Below, piece after piece: positions 19,280 through 30,839 of a DNA stretch of 64,000 nucleotides. The DNA is from Tubulanus polymorphus. Taxonomy: Eukaryota > Nemertea > Palaeonemertea > Tubulaniformes > Tubulanidae. Location: contig NC_134033.1 of the NCBI RefSeq assembly GCF_964204645.1, positions 7,786,231-7,850,230 of the forward strand, in the 5' to 3' direction. Positions within the stretch are counted from its first letter, which is position 1. Each line of letters starts with the position of its first letter. Below the pieces are notes generated by a model. It made no database searches. It saw nothing but the letters and a program-made list of their open reading frames with translations, and was not told where the DNA came from. The position numbers and the translations under genes were made by a program.

Positions 19280-21030
19280 AATGAAAACATTTTACATTGT
19301 TCATTGTACTACTTTTTTAATTATGCAGATCTGTTCGCCTAAGACAGTGGAAACAGGAACAAATACGTGAGATCAATTTGTTTTACCTTAAACTTTAGAG
19401 TTAGGTATGGCCGGTGATTGTTCAAAAAGATCAACAGACCAAAGTGTATCACTTTCAAAGACTTTTTTGACGCCTTATAAAACGTTACCATTATGAAACC
19501 TAAACAATGCTAACCATTCAGCGTCATTTTACAAACGACAGCCGTAAATCGATGTGCAAAACGTCACAAGTTTATGTGTACACAAACAAGCTATCTGGCA
19601 AAATATTATTGACATAGATGTAGAATGGCTTCCTGTGATTATATAATGACCTATATTTGAACGTCGAAATGTTATATTGCATTGAATATCATTAGAAGAC
19701 GTATTGTAATAGTAAAGGATGTATGATTATATCAGAAGCGGCAGGCATAAATAGAAATGATAAGTAAATCGGATTATTCGGTTAAATGGCGGATGTATAC
19801 ACGATGCGGAAGTCTGATATAAAAGTCAGACCCTGACGTGGGCATGCCGGTGGAATGACGAAGCTATCTACGATGTGTGTAGGGCCGGCGTGAATTTCAT
19901 CAGCGGCTACAAGCGGTTAATATGAAAATGTGTAAACATATAATTTCAATATTCAATCGTTTGTGAAAATATGTTTGATATTAGGAGTATGCAAGTTTCG
20001 TGAGATTAGCAATTTATAATAGCATAGCTGTCATATACGGCTCCGTGTCCTCTGATGGCATGTGTATTAGGTGACAATTCAATTCAATTCTTTATTGATC
20101 CTTATTACATTGAAATTCCGGGATAAAATTCCCAAATTCAATAAATACAAATTTTAAAATAAATTAATACAACATACAAGACACACGGGTAATTCATACA
20201 GAACAACATAAGCATGTTATTTTAAATGACAATGTCTACTTCAACCCACCCAGACTCAAGACTCTAGGAAATCGAGTGACAGCCAAACGCGTGGCCCGGG
20301 CCGGCTGGCTAGGCCACACGATATGCTCGAAGTCATAATGAAGCAGACATCAGAAGAGCTCTTTCTTCATCCATGGAGGCAATGAAGTTGCAGACCAGCT
20401 TAGAGGCATAAGTAAATGAAGTCGGTCGCAAGTTCGCGATCAATTATTGAGAATTTTCAATAAAAAAATTTAAACCACTACTAGAGTCGAAGACCTGTAT
20501 CATCTACCCAATCGCCAAATCTCATCATTCCCCAAATTTCTTAAAACTTTGATTTCAAAATTGCAATTCCACATTAGCTTAGCCCAGAAATTCTACATTT
20601 TTTTCCCAGGCCTCAAATAATTTTCTAAAATTAATTTTCTTGTTAATAATAATTGGACCGATAATAATATGAAAATCTATAATAAACTTTATTTCACTTT
20701 AAATACAAATTGCCCATTGGCCAAGAGGTTTACCACAGCCTCATGAAATGCAGAGATGAGATGATTTAACTAAGATCAAAATATATCAGTAAACTAAATA
20801 GGGATGCAATTTGAAATACATGAGTATCAATAAAACAAATGTTCACGTAAAAAAAACATACCTCAATTTTACATGATTGGCTCAATGCAAACCAAAAAGA
20901 GTGAAAACTGTATTGGATTAAATTAAAATGATGGGAGATTATTTTTGCACTTTTGCACTTTTTGCAAATAATTAGATGGAAAATTAAGACAGTTATATCA
21001 AGAAATAATAGCTTTTAATGTAATTATGAA
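19280..21030. other. No recognised gene; weak repeat remnants
   Basis: Unique-looking AT-rich sequence. A possible LINE tail (RAGWLGHTI) sits near 20300 and a TTCAATTCAATTCTTTATTG stretch near 20078, which often accompanies retroposon 3' ends. Confidence 0.35.
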
Positions 21031-21056
21031 AACATTACAATTTTTGGAACTAAAAT

Positions 21057-21197
21057 TTGTATTTCCGAGTAGTACTTAACCTTTCCTATGGTTTTTGCCA
21101 ATATTTTCTAAATTTGGATTGATCGCCAATGGTTTTTCTATACGACCCGGCCCTGCGGTATTGCATTTAGCCACCGGCGAAATCCGCCATCTTTTTA
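21057..21197 (+). repeat. DIRS copy 1 left inverted terminal repeat
   Basis: Reverse complement of 27183-27324 at high identity, from the TTGTATTTCCG end through GCCATCTTTTT. Confidence 0.85.
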
Positions 21198-21272
21198 CGT
21201 CATAGCAGACCCAAAAAAGAAAACAGCTATGCGGGGCAGGTGGGCGGGATTCCCACCATAGGAGAGGGTAAA

Positions 21273-21351
21273 TACTACTCGGAAATACAAATTTTAGTTC
21301 CAAAAATTGTAATATTTCCGTCGAGTACTGTACCCTTTCCTATGGTTTTTG
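21273..21351. repeat. DIRS internal complementary region
   Basis: 21273-21310 is the inverted copy of 21033-21070. 21311-21351 (CGTCGAGTACTGTACCCTTT core) repeats the reverse complement of the extreme right end at 27285-27320. Such a block guides circularisation in DIRS elements. Confidence 0.7.
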
Positions 21352-21522
21352 CTAGACTAGCCTAGCACAAGGATGGTGGGAAAGGTAGATAGAAAAACCA
21401 CCGCTCAAACGCAAGGTAAGAGGGGAAAAAGAGAGCACTTACCCAAGCACGGAATGGATCACTGTAGCACAGGGAAGACCGGTGGGGTCCAGCTCAGGGC
21501 CCCCCCCCAAAATTTTGCGAAA

Positions 21523-22488
21523 TTAATACTTGCAGATATGAGCCCAAACTATGTACAAGGATACACCCCCTGTGATCCTGATAATGCAACATAAATATTC
21601 TACACTACAACGGACACCTTGAGCCATAACAACAGGACCAAGTGAAGCTAATGAGCCTAACTGGCCTGAAACATCCCGTAAATAAAATGATGTGAATGTC
21701 GATGGAGAATTCCAAAAGGCGGCCCGACAGACTTCCTCCAACGGAGCACCAGAAAAGGCTGCGCAGGAAGTAGCCATAGACCTCACTTGATGAGAAACCA
21801 CTCCCTCCGAGGAAAGATTCTCCTTCAATAAAATGTCCTTGATCAGTGAAGAGACCCATCGGGCCACTGTGTCCCGTGAAATATCACCCTTCAGGTGATC
21901 CAGCAGCGGAATAAATAACCGTTCCCGTCAACCCCTCCGTGAAGCAGAGCAATCTAAATAGAAACACAACGCCCGTACAGGACATAAAGTCCTGTCTGGA
22001 AGGCCCGGTTCCACTCGATGTTTTTGGGCTTCAATTCGCCATTGACGCCCAACCGAGCCTGGTTGTTGGTTCTTTGCCAAAAATTCCAAAGCAGGCCGCA
22101 GTGAAACAAATTCCTTCGCTGGCCCAGAGACAATATGACCTTGTCGGACTGAAAGCGCATGAATCTCAGAGCGACGGGCCGAGCAAGCCAAGAACAGCAA
22201 AAATACAGTCTTTTTTGACAAATTCACAAATGACGCTGCCGAAAAAGGTTCAAATGGAGCCTCCATTAACTTCTTCAAAATTACAGACAGATCCCATGGT
22301 GGAACTATCCTTGGTACCCGAGGCCGGGAAATAGAAAACCCTGCAACAAGCTGGGATATCCGATGATCCCCTGCTACATTTGACCATCCAGAAGCACGCA
22401 ATGTATGAGAAATCGCGGAGCGGTAACCTTTAATAGTTATGACCTGCAAACCTTTTGCTACAAATAGGTGCAGTAAAAAATCTGCCAA
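21523..22488 (-). pseudogene. DIRS copy 1 tyrosine recombinase
   Basis: One frame with a single internal TGA at 21928-21930. The catalytic Arg lies in LLFLACSARRSEIHAL, the His-x-x-Arg in VSHQVRSMATS, and the nucleophile Tyr in SFYLRDVSG. The N-terminal helix phrase is LQVITIKGYRSAISHTL. The enzyme would integrate circular DNA copies. The stop lies between the Arg and His-Arg motifs and so removes the active site. Confidence 0.85.
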
Positions 22489-23014
22489 TTGAGCTACAGA
22501 GGGTGAGCATGGATCAATTTCCCCTGCAGCACATCAATCCGCAAAATGACTCCATTTGGCATCGTAAATGGCACTTGTTGATGGCCGCTTAGATCCTGCG
22601 ATAAAGGAGGCAGCCTGTTCTGAAAAGCCTGAAGCTGACAAGGATCGCTGGACAATGGCCAGGCGAGCAGATTTAACCACTGGCTGTTTGGATGATGCCG
22701 AAAGTTCCCCTGAGACAGAAGCGATGGGAAATTCGGAAGAATCCTGGGGTTGTCGCACACTAGGTTGAGAAGTGGTAGGAACCATTTCTGAGCCGGCCAA
22801 CATGGTGCTACCAGAACTATGTTGCAATTGAATGACCTCTCTATTTGATCCAGTAAGCGTGGCAGGACTGGTGTGGGCGGGAACGCATACGCATGCATCT
22901 CCGACCCCCGGCATCGACCCCCCACGCTTCCGCGTCTGGAAACGGGGACACAAACAGAGGACACCTCCGATTGAACCGGGTGGCAAACAGATCCAGCAGC
23001 GGATTGCCAAACAT

Positions 23015-23560
23015 GCCCCGAACCCGATCGGCTACTTCTTGGTGGAGAACCCATTCCGTCACAATAGCCTGACCTCAACGAGACAGAGCATCGGCCATCA
23101 CGTATATTTTCCCTGCTAAATGTGCAACAGTCAGGGACAAGCCCTTTGTCTGGCACCAAAGAAGAATTTTGGCCGACAGACCCGTGAGGGTTTCTGAGTG
23201 AGGACCCCCTTGGTTCTGAAGGTAAGTCCTCACTGTTGAATTGTCTGTGGCTAACCAAACGTGGTGGCCCTCCACTCTCCTGTGAAAGAACTTCAGGGCC
23301 TTCCACACGGCCAGCATTTCTAGGAAATTTATGTGGTTGGTGGCCTCGTAGCGAGACCATCTCCCGGCTTTGACTCAGTTCTCCAGATGTGCCCCCCATC
23401 CTTGGTGACTGGCATCCATGAATACACGAACTGGAGCCTCTAACGGGGCTAGTCACACCCCGCGCAGAAGATTTGTAGTTGCCGCCCACCACTGAAGATC
23501 CGGACTTAGATCGGTTGGAGGTACGGGAATCAAAGTCTCCCAGTTGCCCTTCGACCGAGA
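23015..23560 (-). pseudogene. DIRS copy 1 RNase H and linker
   Basis: The frame carries FMDASHQGWGAHLEN, then TGA (23375-23377), then EMLAVWKALKFF, VWLATDNSTVRTYLQNQGG and MADALSR, then another TGA and FGNPLLDLFATRFN. The D/E/D residues of RNase H are visible. A further TGA lies upstream near 23450. The linker DLFATR..N is shared by DIRS families. Confidence 0.8.
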
Positions 23561-23573
23561 CCAGAAGACCTTC

Positions 23574-25115
23574 TTATATTGTTGCAAGCGCCTGCTTCTG
23601 GCGGCCTAAGGGCACCACCAGACCCATGGAGCTGATGGAGCCTAGAAGCCGTGACCAGTAACGAGCTGTTCTCGGGGTTGTGGACACTCCCACTACAGCT
23701 TCTTGAAGTTTGGCTACTCGAGCCATAGACGGAAAGACTTTGCCGAATCGGAGATCGAAGTCCCTGCCTAGATAAGTGAACTGTTGGGCCGGCGTCAACT
23801 GAGATTTTTCCCTGTTTACGCGGAACCCTAGCAGATGGACTAAGTGCAAGACTGAGGTCATTGCGTCCCGACATTCCTGAGCCGAGTTCGCGACTATTAA
23901 CCAGTCGTCGAGGTAAACGAACAGTCCAACACCCCTTGACTGAAGTACCTTCTGAACTGACTTGACCAACTTGGTGAAAACCCACGGGGCCGTACTGAGG
24001 CCAAATGGAAGAGACCTGAATTGGAACTGGCGGCCTTTCCACTTTATCCTGAGAAATCGACGAGATTTTGGGTGAATTGGAACCTGAAAGTAAGCATCTT
24101 TCAGGTCCAACGAAGCCGCCCATTGACCCGGACGGAGCCCTTGAATCACGTCCTTGGGTTTGGTCATCCGGAACCTTGGAATGTCTAGGTGCCGATTGAG
24201 GGATGACAGATCTATCACCGTCCGTTGACGCCCTGTGGCCTTTGGTACCATGAATATTCGAGAAAACCAGCTGGGAGAAGTTTCGTTGCAAACTGGTTCT
24301 GTCGCTCCCTTCTCGGCCAATTCCTTGAGAGCCGGAGAGATTAAGGCCTCCTGACCTGGTTTTGGCCACATGTCGGGAGGTGACCTCGTCAGGCGCGGTC
24401 GCCTTAGGAAACGGAGACGGTAGCCATGAGAGACGACCCGAGAGGGCCAACCGTCTCTGAAAAGGTCGGACCAGTGGGTTGCTGCCTGCTGTAGACAACC
24501 TCCCACTGGTCCCAAGAATTCATTTCGAGTTTTTCCGAAAGGAAGAGCCCCTTTTTGGAGCCTACCCCTTGCCTCGATACGAACCGGAACTATTACGACT
24601 GGACGAGGCTTGACACGATTGTTGAAGTTGCGTGCTAGTTCTCCAACCGGCATCCGAAGCCGCCTGAGAAAGTGCTGAAGTTTGAGATGGTCCTGTTTGC
24701 ATCCGTTCCGAACCTTGCACCGCCGGCGTCGGACCAGAACGCTTTTCCACGTAGTTCGGGGGTTGGACTTGGCCTGGACCTCCCGAATCTTCCTGAGCTC
24801 TGCAGAAACCGGAGCGCACCAACAGGAGAAGAGACGTGAAGACGTCCCCAATGGAGCTCTGAGCAAAGCATTGGACACCATATCCGGTAGACGGGTTTTG
24901 GAACTGGAGTCCATAACTGACTGACGGGAGGCTAACACAAGATTAGCCTGACCCCGAGGAGCTGCTGTGGGCTTAGCGCGAGTTGCCCCGTGCTTGACAA
25001 AGAACTCACTTATCATCGCTCTAAATGGCATGTCCCCCGCTGGTTCGGATAAAACTGACAAGGCGGAGATACATTGCGAGCCAGGGAAGTCCCCATCGTC
25101 TGGGGCAACCCACAA
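23574..25115 (-). pseudogene. DIRS copy 1 reverse transcriptase, 513-codon open frame
   Basis: Residues 1-220 are the C-terminal part of a gag-like region and linker. The RT begins near ALISPALKELAEKGA and includes SWFSRIFMVPKATG, VIDLSSLNRHL, ASLDLKDAYFQVPI (first catalytic Asp), LPFGLSTAPWVFTKL and VYLDDWLIVANS (YLDD catalytic pair). The frame itself is intact, but it ends early at 23574, and the RNase H continues in another frame, so a frameshift separates them. It acts on its own RNA to make circular DNA. Confidence 0.87.
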
Positions 25116-26007
25116 TTGCTGGCGACAGGAACGACCCCAGAAGGAATTGCCGCTTCTGGGACCAGATCCTCATTGAAATCAGACCATACCGCAGCATCCA
25201 GGAATTCAGAGTCAGAATTCCGAAGAACTGAGTGGGCTGGCGAACTTCTAACCGGACAATCAGGAATAGGCTTACCTGTTGTGGTGGTTGCAGCGACTTG
25301 TTGCGACGATGATAACAAGTTTAAAATCTTCTCTTCAAATACATGGAAATCCTTCTGAGTCAGGAATTTTCCAGTATCCCGACGATCATGCCGACTTCGG
25401 TGATGGTCCCTCGAACGGGATCGGGACCTACTAGAAGAATCGCCTTCATCGCTAACCGACGTCGACGAACGATGAGAAGACCGACGGCGAAACTTCCTAC
25501 AATAACTATCGTAATCCCTCTCGCGATCAAACCTTGATCTGCGAGAAGGAGATCTTGTGCGTTTATAACGCTCACGGCGTATAGATCTAGTGGGAGAGCC
25601 GTTCCCGACTACCGCGGCGCGCGCTCGGTTCAGAACATGTAGTCTGAACTGCCCGACCCGGCCAAACCGGCTGAACCGGTGAACGACCAGAGACCGGTGA
25701 ACGACTGGAGACCGGTGGCGATGAACCAGCGTTCCTCCCCGGTGAACGGAGTTGGGAAGCCGATCATACCAGAACGACCGGCGACCGCTCCGCTATACGA
25801 TTAGAAATAGAAATAGAGACGTCAGTTGGCACAATCCCTGCTATTAACTCGACGACGATCTCTTAGTTTAAGAGCCTTATCGGCCCGAAGCCAAAGGTCC
25901 TCGGACCACACCTCGCAAACTTTGCAAGGATTGCTCCTTGCACATATTTGACCGGATTTGCGCCTGCACGACGCACACGAATCGTGATTGTCCCAGGCGC
26001 CAAACAA
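25116..26007 (-). pseudogene. DIRS copy 1 gag-like region, frameshifted
   Basis: The start region at 26007-25822 encodes CASCRRKSGQICARSNPC and CEVWSEDLWLRADKAL, a cysteine pattern seen at the gag N-terminus of DIRS elements. Then come an Arg/Ser-rich stretch (SRSRSRSRDHHRSRHDRRD) and PIPDCPVRSSPAHSVLRNSD in other frames. Function: nucleoprotein assembly, inferred. Confidence 0.65.
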
Positions 26008-26086
26008 ATGCCCGCATCCCTCCCCACCACAATGTTGACCCTAGGAGGGGGCGGCATAATTATTCTGTCACAATAATACAGAGATG

Positions 26087-26551
26087 CTAGGGCCAAAGTA
26101 CCAAAATTCCGGAATTTAGAAGGGGGGGTCTGGGACAATCACGATTCGTGTGGGTCCCCCATAAAAAATTTTGCGTTTTTGCATCGCCGGAGATGCGTTC
26201 TAGAGCGGTCTGGGTGGTCTCGGTAACTGTTACTACATTTTCAATATTCGGAGCAGCTCCATACAGGACGGATACTTTTACTTCTTTTTCTACTTTTGCC
26301 TTCTTATGCCGCGCGCTATCCGGGTGACGAAGAATATCTTTTTTCTCGCCACTACCGTATTTGACCTGGTCTTTACAAACGACGCAGTACGCCACGCCAG
26401 CTAAGTCTAACTTACGAATGTAGTTCAATAAGTAGTCCCCGTTACTGTCCTTACACTCTTGCCAGTGCCAGTTAAATTTATTTTTTATACCGCTGTCAAT
26501 TGCCTTTATATCGGCCGACTCCCGACTGACAATCTTTCCGTGCGTGCTCAT
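26087..26551 (-). pseudogene. hAT-like transposase N-terminal zinc-finger fragment
   Basis: The 154-codon frame starts MSTHGKIVSRESADIKA. It encodes a C2H2-like finger: YCVVCKDQVKYGSGEK, then ILRHPDSARHKK. The layout (tryptophan-containing lead, CxxC, H-x-5-H) is the same as in the transposase at 60107-62691. The frame then runs out into the element end, so the catalytic part is missing. Confidence 0.6.
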
Positions 26552-26624
26552 TTTGCAGACCGTCCTGCTTGACAGCTGCAGGTAAAAAGAAAGTTACAAA
26601 GCTGCGTGCCTCAGGACATAGCAC

Positions 26625-26683
26625 GCACGTGGTAATAATTAAGATGATATTTATTAAATATCATCTTAATTATTACCACGTGC
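26625..26683. repeat. 59-bp perfect palindrome (hairpin) inside the hAT-like element
   Basis: 29-bp arms beginning GCACGTGGTAATAATTAAG are exact complements around a single central T at 26654. The ends contain CACGTG. Confidence 0.95.
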
Positions 26684-27182
26684 ATCTTCACATTGTTGGC
26701 CGTCAGCGGGACGACGTACAACAGCGCGTAAAGATTTGACTTTTAATTGGAAATGGCGTCACAACAGTGGCGCTCCGCCTACGCACGCACAGATACCACA
26801 ACAAGCACACATATATACATTTTAGCAGATCGTCCTCGGAAACAGAGACCAAGATAAAATAACACAGAAGCGACGACGAGTACAAGCAAACGAATGCTTT
26901 TACGGTCCTTCCATTACTGGTCGCCGCGAGGAATTCTCACCCAATTTCCGGAAATTACATCGGCGATCCTAAATTTCCGGTATTCTAGCATCTCTGATAA
27001 TAAATTCAATTCAATTCAATCAAATTATATTTGTAAATAAAATTCTTACAGAAAAATAGAAACCAGGGATAACCCCCAAACCGAACGGACTCACCGTTAT
27101 GAGAGTGAAAACTCCCTAATATCCTTATTCCCAGATTTTTACGGCGAAAAAATCCAACGCGTTCTACTGCTAGAACGCCAAG

Positions 27183-27324
27183 AAAAAAGATGGCTGATTT
27201 CGCCGGTGGCTAAATGCAATACCGCAGAGCCGGGTCATATAGAAAAACCATTGGCGATCAATCCAAATTTAGAAAATATTGGCAAAAACCATAGGAAAGG
27301 GTACAGTACTCGACGGAAATACAA
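27183..27324 (-). repeat. DIRS copy 1 right inverted terminal repeat
   Basis: Partner of 21057-21197. It lies 0.19 kb outside the nested hAT-like element. Confidence 0.85.
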
Positions 27325-27329
27325 CATTT

Positions 27330-28460
27330 TTGGTGGAATTTCAGTGGGATTTGCACTACAAGTAATGAAAAAAGCCTTACATGTCTCCCCTTGAACCACG
27401 AAATTTTTTGATGCCGAAAGAATGATATACAATAATGTTTATGCATATGTGATACCTAGTATGTGTTATTTGTCAAGGGGTTCAGTGCGAGTCGATGTGC
27501 ACTACGTCATCAATATTGGCATTTTGAAATGACAATTACAATTGTGAATTTTGGGGTTTATTTTGTACTTAAATATACTTCATATTTTATTTCATTTTTT
27601 GATAAATTTTTATAAATATTTTTGAGAGGAAGTGCACTGTATCATCAGTAATGAGGCTAGACTAGTAGCCAGTCAATTCAATTCAATTATCATTATATTC
27701 AAATCCTAAATAAAGCATTCTTATCATTATTATGTAATCTATATTATTCTATTTATTGTCGACAATATTAAGCAATAAATTGGTTATGTTTCAAGGCATC
27801 AATAAACTTTCAAGTTAGTTCTATGTCCATCGATTAACAAGATCTCTGCAAAGCACTATACATGTAGTAATCCCACAGAACTCTGCATGATGATTCATGA
27901 ATATACGTGGTATTGGTTTTGCCCAATGACTCAAATAGACACCTTCCGTACAACACAGGTCAAAACAAATCAATACTTCTTATATACCGTACATTGTATG
28001 AACTTGAATGCTTAATGATTCGATTTATGAGATACACTGTATATGTTTTTTAGACAATCTATTTTAACAAATTGAACGATAACCAAGATTCATTGCACCA
28101 TTCCTTATTTCACTGCCACGAATCAATTTTTTCTATTCACTATTCTAAATTCCCTCGACGTGTCCTGAATTGTGTTTGGCTAATGTTTATGTGGTATTAA
28201 CACGGGATTTGGCCTTTATTTCTGTAAGCCTCCTTCATGCCCGGTCTCCCTGTGATATGAGACTCTGTCACAGAGCAAACCCCTGCCATAAAGACCAATC
28301 CTGCTTAGAGTATATTCAAACTTGATGAAATCATTAATTTACCACAGTAAAACCCCAAGTGACTGTCTTGATATTTGAGAAAGGGGAGAAGGCTGTTGGG
28401 TGATGCAATATTCAGTAGAGCAATATTCAGTAGAGCCATGTCATGTACCCGTGCATACAT
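27330..28460. other. No recognised gene
   Basis: Intron sequence between DIRS copy 1 and a URB2-like exon. No repeat shared with the rest of the window and no supported coding stretch. Confidence 0.35.
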
Positions 28461-28462
28461 AC

Positions 28463-28577
28463 CTGCAACAACAACTTCAGTTTCATAGTGACTTTTGGAT
28501 CAATCTTCATTCTACTTGATTGTCGAATTCCATCCCAATTCTTTATTAATTGGTCTCTAACCGGTATGAGGAATTCA
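28463..28577 (-). CDS. URB2: URB2-like, exon 10 of those visible
   Basis: This 115-nt exon lies between a TTTGCAG acceptor and a CAG/GTATGT donor, phase 2 in and phase 0 out. It encodes EFLIPVRDQLIKNWDGIRQS and a basic helix ending LKLLLQ. It is followed by an intron of 14.7 kb that holds the first DIRS element, the interrupted LINE and the minisatellite. Confidence 0.72.
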
Positions 28578-29020
28578 CTGCAAATAATTTGAGTCAAAGT
28601 TTATCTTACACAGTAAAGCCAAGACCAGAAAAAATTAATTCAGGACCATGTCCCACATTTGTGATTTACATCAAAGATCAAATGAACTGAACGGTCATTT
28701 AAACTATCTAACTGATAAGTCACCCTGGATTTTTAGCTATAATCATTATCTAATTTCAGAACAAGACTAGTTCCATCAGTCCCAATGATACCGATTTGAT
28801 TTCAACTCGGATCCTGAGCAAGAAGCTACCTTTATTTCAAACATAGGCCTTGAATTAGTGGTAACAAATCGATATGCAGAATTTGCAATAATGAAGGTAA
28901 GATGAGAGCCCCTGATTTGATGAAAGAGTGATAATCGCAACAAGCCTGATCTAAGCCTGCCTTAAATCTTGATGGCAAAACCAGGTTCAAGGATATACTG
29001 ATCACGGATTGTATACAGAC

Positions 29021-29092
29021 CTGAGTTGAGATTCTGGAATAGCATCCTCTTTCAAAAACTTTTTGAACAAAGTGATGAAATCTTTACCAGCC
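29021..29092 (-). CDS. URB2: URB2-like, exon 9 of those visible
   Basis: This small 72-nt exon has a TTTTACAG acceptor and a CAG/GTCTGT donor, phase 2 in and phase 2 out. It encodes AGKDFITLFKKFLKEDAIPE after a split lysine. It is too short to be recognised alone. The call rests on exact phase agreement with both neighbours and on its place in the series. Confidence 0.7.
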
Positions 29093-29354
29093 CTGTAAAA
29101 TTTAAGACTTTGGTTAGACTTACTTAAGAAACTAGAGGATCAATTTTTGATTTCATAATCATGGTGAAAACAAATGATTACTCATTTCATCAAGCAAGTT
29201 GGTTCATTGTCTATCTATAAGTGCCCAGGGGGACTACGCCCAATCTGTAACTTTTACTATCATCTTCATGAAGATATTGTCAATTGCAAATATACAATAC
29301 CTGCTAAATGTAATTTACACTGCACAAGTGTATTCAACTAACACCGACACAGTA

Positions 29355-30190
29355 ACTAACCGAGATATGTTTTGGTTACCCAGGCATGTTGTTTGATAAT
29401 TGTGTCAAACGTTTTCTGGATTCTACATATACACCTGGTAACAAACAGATTGAACATGAAGTCTGTCAATTCATTTCAATGTGAGCTATCTTCTCCATAC
29501 TATTTGCCCTCGAGATCAGAAATTTGTTAAAAAACACTACTGCATTGATTGCATTGATCTCAAATTTTCAGTCACTACCACAAAGATTAAGAATTTCTTC
29601 TCTTTGAAATGTCCTACTCCAAAATCCCTTAAGGCTTATGTCGTATATAAATTCAATGAGGATTCCGAGCCACCAGCTATCCCACTAGATGCCGTGCGTA
29701 TCAGTGTGACAACCCTGTCACAATCTAGTTCATGTTCACTTTCATCTAGATTTTTAGCCTTGGAATTGTTGTCTGAATGCACACTAGCAAACCTGGTGGA
29801 TCCTCGCTTGCCACAAGTGAAACCCTTATTGCCTCAGTCGAACAAAAAGTCCTCATTGTTCATGTGATGTTAACGTTTCCAATATTAGAAAAACAAAACG
29901 ATAACTAGCTAAAAGAGTTAAAGAGCATTGAATAAACAAATCTGCTATAGGACAACATTTACTTGTAGTCAGAACTTCAATGAAGACAATTTCAAGGTTT
30001 TAGACAAAGGTAACACTTTCATTGTAAAATCCTAGAGGCATTGTTTATAAAATTAGAAAAGCCAACTTAAACCAACAATTTTTTCAAAATGAATCCTCAT
30101 TCATTTTAAATGTACCGGGTATTTCATTAACCCAGCCTGTTCTGGCTGTTGCCATGTTATATTATGTAATCTACTGCTATTTTATGCACC
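29355..30190 (+). pseudogene. Penelope-like element fragment, plus strand
   Basis: It encodes KIKNFFSLKCPTPKSLKAYV and VYKFN, then after an unrelated insert of about 205 bp (29658-29862) CDVNVSN and a broken GIY-YIG-type KTKR block. PKSL...VVYKF is the segment between reverse transcriptase and the GIY-YIG nuclease of Penelope elements. Its mirror copy is at 32780-33850. Confidence 0.7.
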
Positions 30191-30839
30191 ACCATTGACC
30201 TGTTTCTGTAGCTTATATCTACTATCGCACTGTAGTCTTGTATCATTTGTGAATTGTCAAATATCAAGACTATGAGCTAAATCGTGTCATTATTATTCCT
30301 TAGAAAAAAACCTTTTCCAATCTAGGAATGAGTACAGGTGAGACTAAGATTATTCAATATTCAACTCCCCCTGGTGGCAAGAAAAAAGCCTGGGTAACCC
30401 CAATTCCACGCGAGGAGATGTATACTATGACAGTGATACTATCTATCGAATATTAGGACTATAGCTCGAAATCTGTTTATATTTTCTTCAAAAAACCTTT
30501 TCCTATCTACAAACTATACCTTCATGACACAGTAGAAGTAGAATCATTTAGTATTCAGAGTTTTACAGAAAGATTTACATTGTAACGATGTTACAAGTTT
30601 TAAAATAGTTAAGATGGCATAGGCTATATGGCGATAATGTTCATTTCCTGATTTTATATTCTCACTTGAAAAAACAATCTCAGCTGCCCCAAACCTCATG
30701 ACTGTGAAAATGGCACAAATCTTACACACAGGTCTACACAGGTCTCATAGTCCTCACCCCTAAAACAAATATACCAAGTCACTAGAAAATCAACAAAAAA
30801 CTAATGCTAAAATCGTAACAGCTAGCATGTCTGGATATA

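Larger units (their letters stand above)
26079..26996 (-). mobile_element. hAT-like non-autonomous element (918 bp) with 6-bp target duplication
   Basis: The ends are CAGAGATGCTAG and CTAGCATCTCTG (perfect 12 bp, then imperfect CCGGAATTTAG/CTAAATTTCCGG). ATAATA lies immediately outside on both sides (26073-26078 and 26997-27002). It is nested in the untranslated region of DIRS copy 1. It keeps an N-terminal transposase frame and a 59-bp perfect palindrome. CAG termini fit hAT, but hAT usually duplicates 8 bp. Confidence 0.75.
21057..27324 (-). mobile_element. DIRS-type tyrosine-recombinase retrotransposon, copy 1
   Basis: Inverted terminal repeats of about 140 bp (21057-21197 and 27183-27324) share TTGTATTTCCG, CCTTTCCTATGGTTTTTGCC and TTAGCCACCGGCGAAATC. 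In order on the minus strand lie gag-like, reverse transcriptase, RNase H and tyrosine recombinase coding regions. That is the DIRS order; there is no integrase and no LTR. An internal block at 21273-21351 is complementary to the outer ends, as expected of the DIRS internal complementary region. No methyltransferase-like domain was found. A 918-bp hAT-like element is nested at 26079-26996. Several TGA stops make it inactive. Confidence 0.87.

Noticed and set aside
18934-19290. Minus-strand open frame of 118 codons
   Set aside because: It simply reads through the minisatellite units.
21939-23119. Several plus-strand and other-frame open frames over the first DIRS element
   Set aside because: They are shadows of the recombinase, RNase H and RT reading frames on the minus strand.
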